From positions 124,001 to 188,000 of the forward strand of contig NZ_JBNXUO010000001.1 in the NCBI RefSeq assembly GCF_050563535.1: a stretch of DNA of 64,000 nucleotides, read 5' to 3'. This document shows, piece by piece, positions 60,641-64,000 of the stretch; the first letter of the stretch is position 1; every line of letters begins with the position of its first letter. The DNA is from Falsiroseomonas sp050563535 (GTDB taxonomy: Bacteria > Pseudomonadota > Alphaproteobacteria > Acetobacterales > Acetobacteraceae). Position numbers and translations under genes: made by a program. Under the pieces are notes generated by a model, which had not been told where the DNA came from, made no database searches, and was given only the letters and a program-made list of their open reading frames with translations.

Positions 60641-61558
60641 ATGATCCTCCCGAGCCCCCAGCAGCTCCGCTACCTCGTCGCGCTGTCCGAGCACGGGCAT
60701 TTCGGCCGCGCCGCCGAAGCCTGCGCGGTGACGCAGTCCACCCTTTCGGCCGGGCTGATCGCGCTCGAGCGGCAGCTTGCCGCGCGCCTGCTGGAACGCG
60801 GCCACGCCACCAAGCGCCCGGTCTTCACCCCCCTCGGGCTCGAGATCGTGGCCCGTGCGCGCGTCGCGCTCGCGGCGCTGGAAGCGGTGGCGCAGACGGC
60901 CGATGCGGCGCGGGACCCGCTGTCGGGCCCGCTGCGGCTCGGCGTCATCCCGACCATCGGCCCCTTCCTGCTGCCGCGGCTGATGCCGGCGCTGCGCCGC
61001 GCCTTCCCGCGGCTGCGGCTCTGGCTGCGGGAGGACCTGACGGAGCGCCTGGTGGCCGGGCTGGAAGCCGGGCGGCTCGACCTGCTGCTGCTGGCGCTGC
61101 CCTGCGCCGGCCAGATCGAGACCGCGGCGGTGGCGGAGGACCCCTTCGTCGCCGCCCTGCCGCGCGGCCATCACCTGGCTGCGCGGGACGCCGTGCCGGT
61201 GGCTGCCCTGGCCGCGGAGCGCCTGCTGCTGCTGGAGGATGGGCACTGCCTGCGCGCCCATGCCGAGGCGTCCTGCGGCCTGCCCCGCGGCATGGCGCCG
61301 GCGGGGGCGGAGGGCTTCGCCGCCACCAGCCTGCACACGCTGGTCCAGATGGTCGCGGGGGGGCTGGGCGTGACGCTGCTGCCCAGGCTTGCCGTCGATG
61401 CCGGCGTCGCCGCCGATGCGCCGGTGGAGATCCGCCCGCTGGAGGGCGCGGCGACGCCGGGGCGGAACCTGGCGCTGGCCTGGCGGCCGCGCAGCCCCCG
61501 CGCCGCGGAGTTCCGCGCCCTCGCCCCTGCCGTCGCGGATGCCATCGCTGGCCCGTGA
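60641..61558 (+). CDS. oxyR: Peroxide-sensing regulator OxyR
   Basis: 305 residues of the LysR family. Helix-turn-helix at about 20-45 (FGRAAEACAVTQSTLSAGLI). The peroxide-sensing cysteines 203 and 212 are nine residues apart in LLLLEDGHCLRAHAEASCG, the OxyR hallmark, like Cys199/Cys208 of E. coli. It is divergent from ahpC, a common arrangement, and should activate ahpC-ahpD when oxidised. Confidence 0.96.
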   Translation: MILPSPQQLRYLVALSEHGHFGRAAEACAVTQSTLSAGLIALERQLAARLLERGHATKRPVFTPLGLEIVARARVALAALEAVAQTADAARDPLSGPLRLGVIPTIGPFLLPRLMPALRRAFPRLRLWLREDLTERLVAGLEAGRLDLLLLALPCAGQIETAAVAEDPFVAALPRGHHLAARDAVPVAALAAERLLLLEDGHCLRAHAEASCGLPRGMAPAGAEGFAATSLHTLVQMVAGGLGVTLLPRLAVDAGVAADAPVEIRPLEGAATPGRNLALAWRPRSPRAAEFRALAPAVADAIAGP

Positions 61559-61637
61559 TCGGGCGGTGGCGGAACGACGGCGATCAGCCCCCGCCGCGTG
61601 ACGTTGCCGTGGCCGTTCGGCGAAGGATCGGCGGCGC

Positions 61638-62354
61638 ATGGCGGCAGTTACCGGGTGGCAGGGGCCGGGCGGGGCGCTCGGGCCGGTGCTGGCCTCGCGC
61701 GCGATGGCCTGGACCCTGGGCGGGCTGCTCGCGCTCGACCTCGTCTTCCTCGGGCTGCATGTCGCTCATGTCGCGGCGGAGTGGCGGGGGCAGGGGCCCT
61801 TCGCCGGCCGCGCCTTCAGCATCGAGGCGGAGGGCGGCCATGCCGAGAGCTACGAGGCCCTGAAGACCGCGGCCTGCGTCGTCGCCCTCGGGCTCTGCGC
61901 GCGGCGCAGCGGGGCGCCGGTCTATGGCGCGCTGGCCTTCGTCTTCGCGGCCGCGCTTGCCGACAATGCGCTGATGCTGCACGAGCGCGCGGGCAGCCTG
62001 CTGGCGCCGGCGCTGATGCCGGCGGCGGGCCTGTTCCAGGCGGCCCCGCAGGCCTTCGGCGAACTCGGCTTCTTCGCGGTGCTGGGCGGGCTGGCGCTGC
62101 TGCTGCTGGCGGCGGGGTTCCGCCGCAGCGCCGCCCCGCACCGGCGGGCAGGGGCGGGCTTCGTGGTGCTGCTGGCGCTGCTTGCCGGCTTCGGCGTGGC
62201 GCTGGACCTGCTGCACGCGGCGCTGGGCGGCCAGCGACGGGCCTTCGACCGGGTGCTTGGCACCGTCGAGGATGGGGGGGAGCTGGTGGTGCTCTCCGCC
62301 GCCTGCGCGCTTGCGGTCGCGCTTGCGCGCAGGCTGGCGTGGCCCGCTACCTGA
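61638..62354 (+). CDS. Hypothetical membrane protein, about six helices
   Basis: 238 residues, no family recognised. Hydrophobic helices are seen at about 20-42, 72-90, 95-115, 128-170 (two), 176-198 and 212-235. Several His residues lie near the membrane edges (LGLHVAHVAAEW, MLHERAG). The 3' end overlaps the convergent OmpA-type gene by 8 bp. A role cannot be given. Confidence 0.75.
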   Translation: MAAVTGWQGPGGALGPVLASRAMAWTLGGLLALDLVFLGLHVAHVAAEWRGQGPFAGRAFSIEAEGGHAESYEALKTAACVVALGLCARRSGAPVYGALAFVFAAALADNALMLHERAGSLLAPALMPAAGLFQAAPQAFGELGFFAVLGGLALLLLAAGFRRSAAPHRRAGAGFVVLLALLAGFGVALDLLHAALGGQRRAFDRVLGTVEDGGELVVLSAACALAVALARRLAWPAT

Positions 62355-63486
62355 CCACGATCTCCACGCGGCGGTTCTGCGGCTCCCGCGCGCCGTCGGC
62401 GGTGGGCACCGCGGGCTCGGCCTCGCCGGCGCCGCGGATGGTGATGTCGCCGCGCGCCACGCCGCGGCGCTGGAGTTCCTGCGCGACCGCCTGGGCCCGC
62501 CGCAGCGACAGGCGCATGTTCACCGCCGGCGTGCCGGACCGGTCGGCATGGCCGGTCACCTCGATCCGCGCCGCGCGGCCGCTGCGCGCGGCCTGCGCCG
62601 CTTCCGCCACCAGCTCGCGCGCCCGCGCCGTCAGGCTGGCGCTGCGGATGTCGAAATAGACGATGAAGGTCCGCGTCGCCGCGGGCGCGGGCGCGGCGGC
62701 AACCGGCGGGGGCGCCAGCATCGGCGGCATCGCCAGCGTGGGCATCGGCGGCGGCTCCGGCCGCACCCCGGGCTGGTAGCGTAGGCCGACCATGATGGCG
62801 TGGTTCGTCGGGTTCATCTCCACCCGCCCGGCGGTGGGCGCGCCGGTCGCGAGGTTGATCAGCCGCGCGCCGTATTCCGGCCCGATCGTGCCCATGAAGC
62901 GGTATTCCGCCGTGGCCGACAGGCCCGGCAGAGCCGCGATCGGGAAGGACGCGCCGGCGATGGCCTGGTAGGCGAAGTTGCCGTCGCTGGCATCGACCGC
63001 GAGCCGCTGGCCGTTGCCGGCGATGCGGAAGTCCCGCAGCTCGCTGTGGACATAGCCGAGCCCGATGCCGAGATAGGGCTGGATCCAGGACCCCGCGCCG
63101 GTGTTCAGGTCGACATAGGCGTTCGCCATGGCGCCGATGTTCCAGAACTGCCCCTGCGCCTGGGTGACCGGCTGCAGCGCCGCGAAGCCGCGCGAGCCTT
63201 CCACGCTGCTGGCCCGCACGCTGCCTTCCAGCTCCACCCGGATGCCGTTGCCGAAACCGTAGCCGAGCGCGAGCGTGCCCATCGGCAGGACGGAGAAGCG
63301 CGCTTCCCCGTTGCCGCCCGACAGGCCTGGCTGGATGGGGCCGCGCGGCTGGACCGTGGCGTTGGCCGGCAGGTTGGCGCCGATGCCGGCGGCCACGTAG
63401 AACCCCGCCGGCGCCTGCGCCTGCGCCATGCCGGACGCCGCGGTCAGTGCGCCCGCCGCCAGCAATGCCGCCCGCCCTGTCCGCAT
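62347..63486 (-). CDS. OmpA family outer-membrane protein
   Basis: 379 residues. Signal peptide MRTGRAALLAAGALTAASGMAQAQ. An N-terminal beta-barrel (about 28-235) begins GFYVAAGIGANLPANA and has alternating strands such as ALGYGFGNGIRVELEGS. A proline-rich linker (about 240-270) leads to the peptidoglycan-binding OmpA domain: IEVTGHADRSGTPAVNMRLS and EPQNRRVEIVV. It links the outer membrane to the wall. An earlier ATG at 63528 would only add residues before the signal. Confidence 0.94.
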   Translation of the reverse strand: MRTGRAALLAAGALTAASGMAQAQAPAGFYVAAGIGANLPANATVQPRGPIQPGLSGGNGEARFSVLPMGTLALGYGFGNGIRVELEGSVRASSVEGSRGFAALQPVTQAQGQFWNIGAMANAYVDLNTGAGSWIQPYLGIGLGYVHSELRDFRIAGNGQRLAVDASDGNFAYQAIAGASFPIAALPGLSATAEYRFMGTIGPEYGARLINLATGAPTAGRVEMNPTNHAIMVGLRYQPGVRPEPPPMPTLAMPPMLAPPPVAAAPAPAATRTFIVYFDIRSASLTARARELVAEAAQAARSGRAARIEVTGHADRSGTPAVNMRLSLRRAQAVAQELQRRGVARGDITIRGAGEAEPAVPTADGAREPQNRRVEIVVR

Positions 63487-63559
63487 GCCCGCCCCCGCCC
63501 GGCCCGTTGCCTGCGCAGGATGCCTCACGCGATCGTGCCGCGATAGGCCCGCGCGGAGC

Positions 63560-64000
63560 CTAGAAGCCGCCGCCCGCGGCCAGCCAGGCCTGTTCCTCGG
63601 CCGAGGAGGCGCGGCCCAGCGCGGCGTTGCGGTGCGGGAAGCGACCGAAGCGCGCGATCACCGCGCGGTGCCGCCAGGCATAGTCGATGGCGCCGTTCGG
63701 GGCCGCCATGGCCGGCACGTCGCGCAGCCCCTCGAACAGGGCGACGGACAGGTCCTGGTCCGCCATCTCCTCCCCATGCTCGAAGGGAAGGTAGAGGAAG
63801 ACGCGCTGCACCGGCGTCAGCGCCAGGTCGAAGCGGTCCCGCAGCACCGCGCCGCGCGCCACGGCGCGCGCATGGGCATCGGCGGCGAAGGCTTCCGCGG
63901 TGCCGCGGAACAGGTTGCGCGGGGCCTGGTCCAGCAGCAGCAGCAGGGCCAGCGCCCCCGCCGGCGTGCCGGCCCAGCCATCCAGCGCGCCGTCCCGCGC
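63560..64000 (-). CDS. DUF924 family protein, 5' end beyond the window
   Basis: 147 codons of the C-terminal part are visible. The block LALLLLLDQAPRNLFRGTAE, then FLYLPFEHGEEMADQD, is characteristic of DUF924, a helical protein of unknown function related to tetratricopeptide-like folds. The chain ends FGRFPHRNAALGRASSAEEQ and AWLAAGGGF, the usual family end. The gene lies 73 bp from the OmpA-type start and is transcribed in the same direction. Confidence 0.92.
   Translation of the reverse strand, partial: ARDGALDGWAGTPAGALALLLLLDQAPRNLFRGTAEAFAADAHARAVARGAVLRDRFDLALTPVQRVFLYLPFEHGEEMADQDLSVALFEGLRDVPAMAAPNGAIDYAWRHRAVIARFGRFPHRNAALGRASSAEEQAWLAAGGGF

Overview
The window looks like chromosomal DNA of a very GC-rich, aerobic alphaproteobacterium, most likely a Roseomonas-type member of the Acetobacteraceae. 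This is inferred from base composition, near-constant G/C at third codon positions, many ATGA/GTGA operon overlaps, and the gene content (ligase-associated repair genes, hydantoinases, a TRAP transporter, an alphaproteobacterial-type small RNA). I see no integrase, transposase, prophage or CRISPR array. About 62 protein genes, one tRNA and one probable small RNA fill the window. Both edges cut genes: a histidine kinase on the left and a DUF924 gene on the right.

Layout. 1-7 kb: a divergent histidine kinase/OmpR pair, two divergent TauE/SafE exporters with an Asp/Glu racemase, and a binding-protein-dependent ABC importer (binding protein and double permease) without an ATPase. 7-12.2 kb: an unknown protein behind a relatively AT-rich control region, citrate synthase, a staphylococcal-nuclease-like protein, and a SixA phosphatase/CHAD pair. 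12.2-28.5 kb is dominated by DNA repair and polyphosphate genes. An SDR, a DUF6134 protein and an iron-sulfur photolyase-related protein form one operon. A PPK2 kinase follows, then a classical photolyase coupled to a metallophosphoesterase, a striking HExxH protein, and a complete ligase-associated DNA damage response set (PdeM, Lhr-like helicase, exonuclease, ATP-dependent ligase) with a methyltransferase-like gene embedded in it.

28.5-33.7 kb: an aldolase, then an iron cluster (Fur-box-like site, Fe(III) binding protein, a 58-residue Bfd ferredoxin, bacterioferritin, convergent FbpB-type permease) and a flavin reductase gene interrupted by a one-base shift in a C6 run. 33.7-45.5 kb: 2-hydroxyacid dehydrogenase, an SDR without the catalytic Tyr/Lys, an M20 amidohydrolase and HyuA/HyuB in a tight hydantoin/carbamoyl-amino-acid operon, a PD-(D/E)XK-like protein, a serine hydrolase and a D-aminoacylase. 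45.5-51.3 kb: LysE exporter, a split thiamine-diphosphate decarboxylase with a divergent LysR regulator, acyl-CoA dehydrogenase, class III CoA transferase, and a lytic transglycosylase.

51.3-64 kb: a probable small RNA of the mmgR/alpha-r8 type with promoter and terminator, N-formylglutamate amidohydrolase, tRNA-Val(GAC), an FkbM methyltransferase, a DctPQM TRAP transporter, an M23 peptidase, a PAS/EAL phosphodiesterase, an ahpC-ahpD peroxide operon divergent from oxyR, an OmpA-type protein and DUF924. The genes together suggest a light- and oxygen-exposed heterotroph with UV repair, peroxide defence, controlled iron storage and broad use of amino-acid derivatives and organic acids.
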